Part shown: positions 57,685 through 57,988 of the stretch, piece after piece | How positions within the stretch are numbered: position 1 is the first letter of the stretch | Layout of the letters: each line of letters begins with the position of its first letter | NCBI RefSeq assembly: GCF_000718775.1 | Contig: NZ_JOCB01000047.1 | Coordinates: 1 to 57,988, forward strand | Length of the DNA: 57,988 nucleotides | Direction of reading: 5' to 3' | Source: Streptomyces sp. NRRL S-31 | Lineage (GTDB): Bacteria; Actinomycetota; Actinomycetes; Streptomycetales; Streptomycetaceae | Notes under the pieces: model-generated | Database searches by the model: none | Told to the model about the DNA's origin: nothing | What the model saw: only the letters and a program-made list of their open reading frames with translations | Program-made: the position numbers and the translations under genes

Positions 57685-57988
57685 TCAGTCGACGGCGGGG
57701 CCGGCGGTGTTGTCGAGCCAGGTCCATTCGGACCAGGTGGCGAATCCGGTCTGCCATTTGTGGTGGACACCGGCGTGGCTGGTGCCGAAGACTTCGATGC
57801 GGCCGTCGGCGTTGGCGAGCGTTCGCTGGTGAGTTGGGAGCCGGCCGGGCCGCCGGTGGGTTCCCAGCCGGACCAACTCGTGGGGTTGATCTGGTATTTG
57901 TGGTAGACGCCGGTGGGTCCGGAGGCGAAGACTTCGAGTCGTCCGTCCTGGTTGTGGTCGACGGTGAGGTCGTGTCCGCCGCCGCCGA
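57685..57988 (-). pseudogene. PLL-type lectin gene, partial and frameshifted
   Basis: The minus strand entering from the right edge reads DHNQDGRLEVFASGPTGVYH and SWSGWEPTGGPAGSQLTSE in one frame. It continues as TLANADGRIEVFGTSHAGVH and ATWSEWTWLDNTAGPAVD in another, ending at TGA. The two halves are consecutive PLL repeats, so a 1-2 nt indel lies near 57820. Either the gene is disrupted or the sequence has an error. Same direction as, and just upstream of, the GH43/PLL gene. Confidence 0.65.

Overview
The window looks like Streptomyces chromosome. GC content is very high with strongly G/C-biased third codon positions, GTG and TTG starts are common, and some genes appear to be transcribed leaderless. 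The content fits too: an ABC sugar operon without its own ATPase, an AfsR-like regulator, a class III lanthipeptide locus and PLL-type beta-propeller lectins. I see no rRNA, tRNA or CRISPR array.

Layout. (1) 1-127 is the C-terminal end of CTP synthase, closed by a strong bidirectional terminator. (2) 190-8946 is a carbohydrate locus: divergent LacI regulator, solute-binding lipoprotein, two permeases, a GH5-like hydrolase and a GH38 alpha-mannosidase, with a dyad operator between the two arms. (3) 9008-12300 holds a Phd/Doc-like toxin-antitoxin pair, an MFS exporter, a truncated isochorismatase-type gene and a 2H phosphoesterase ending in 30-bp tandem repeats. (4) 12377-18013 holds three paralogous polytopic membrane proteins of unknown function interleaved with an OmpR-type two-component system. 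All three share an upstream TCAGG-N6-TCAGG box, and all have a four-fold [FY]W-x9-G-x4-D repeat. (5) 18047-23700 is an XRE/NB-ARC/TPR regulator facing a class III lanthipeptide synthetase and its unannotated 37-residue precursor. (6) 23814-28891 holds a TIM-barrel protein with a divergent TetR regulator, a HEAT-repeat protein and an MbcA/RES-type toxin-antitoxin pair. (7) 29053-35386 is a caspase-like protease beside a large TPR-CHAT protease, possibly a programmed-death or defence module.

(8) 35461-37372 is a graveyard of remnants: an IS5-type transposase N-terminus, an aminoglycoside phosphotransferase piece, a group II intron reverse transcriptase piece and other broken frames. (9) 37373-52276 is a tightly overlapping biosynthetic operon: WD40 protein, GTP cyclohydrolase II, SUMF1/FGE-like protein, cysteine-synthase-like PLP enzyme, methyltransferase, bimodular ATP-grasp ligase, FMN reductase, IPNS-like oxygenase, second ATP-grasp ligase, serine acetyltransferase, MFS exporter, VOC protein and RibD-type deaminase. 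The five functions of toxoflavin (7-azapteridine) loci are all here (methyltransferase, GTP cyclohydrolase II, WD40, FGE-like, deaminase). Added to them is a Ser/Cys-type and ATP-grasp amino-acid-ligating set, so an aminoacylated or peptidyl pyrimidine/azapteridine product is my main hypothesis. A 16-bp IS-end match occurs in inverted orientation at 35537 and 53023, bracketing regions 8 and 9.

(10) 53037-57988 holds an FHA protein overlapping a Ser/Thr kinase, then a secreted GH43/32-like enzyme with PLL repeats behind a second PLL gene that carries a frameshift and runs off the window.

The most novel items are the expanded azapteridine-like cluster, the triplicated membrane-protein regulon and the lanthipeptide precursor whose core cannot form a canonical labionin.
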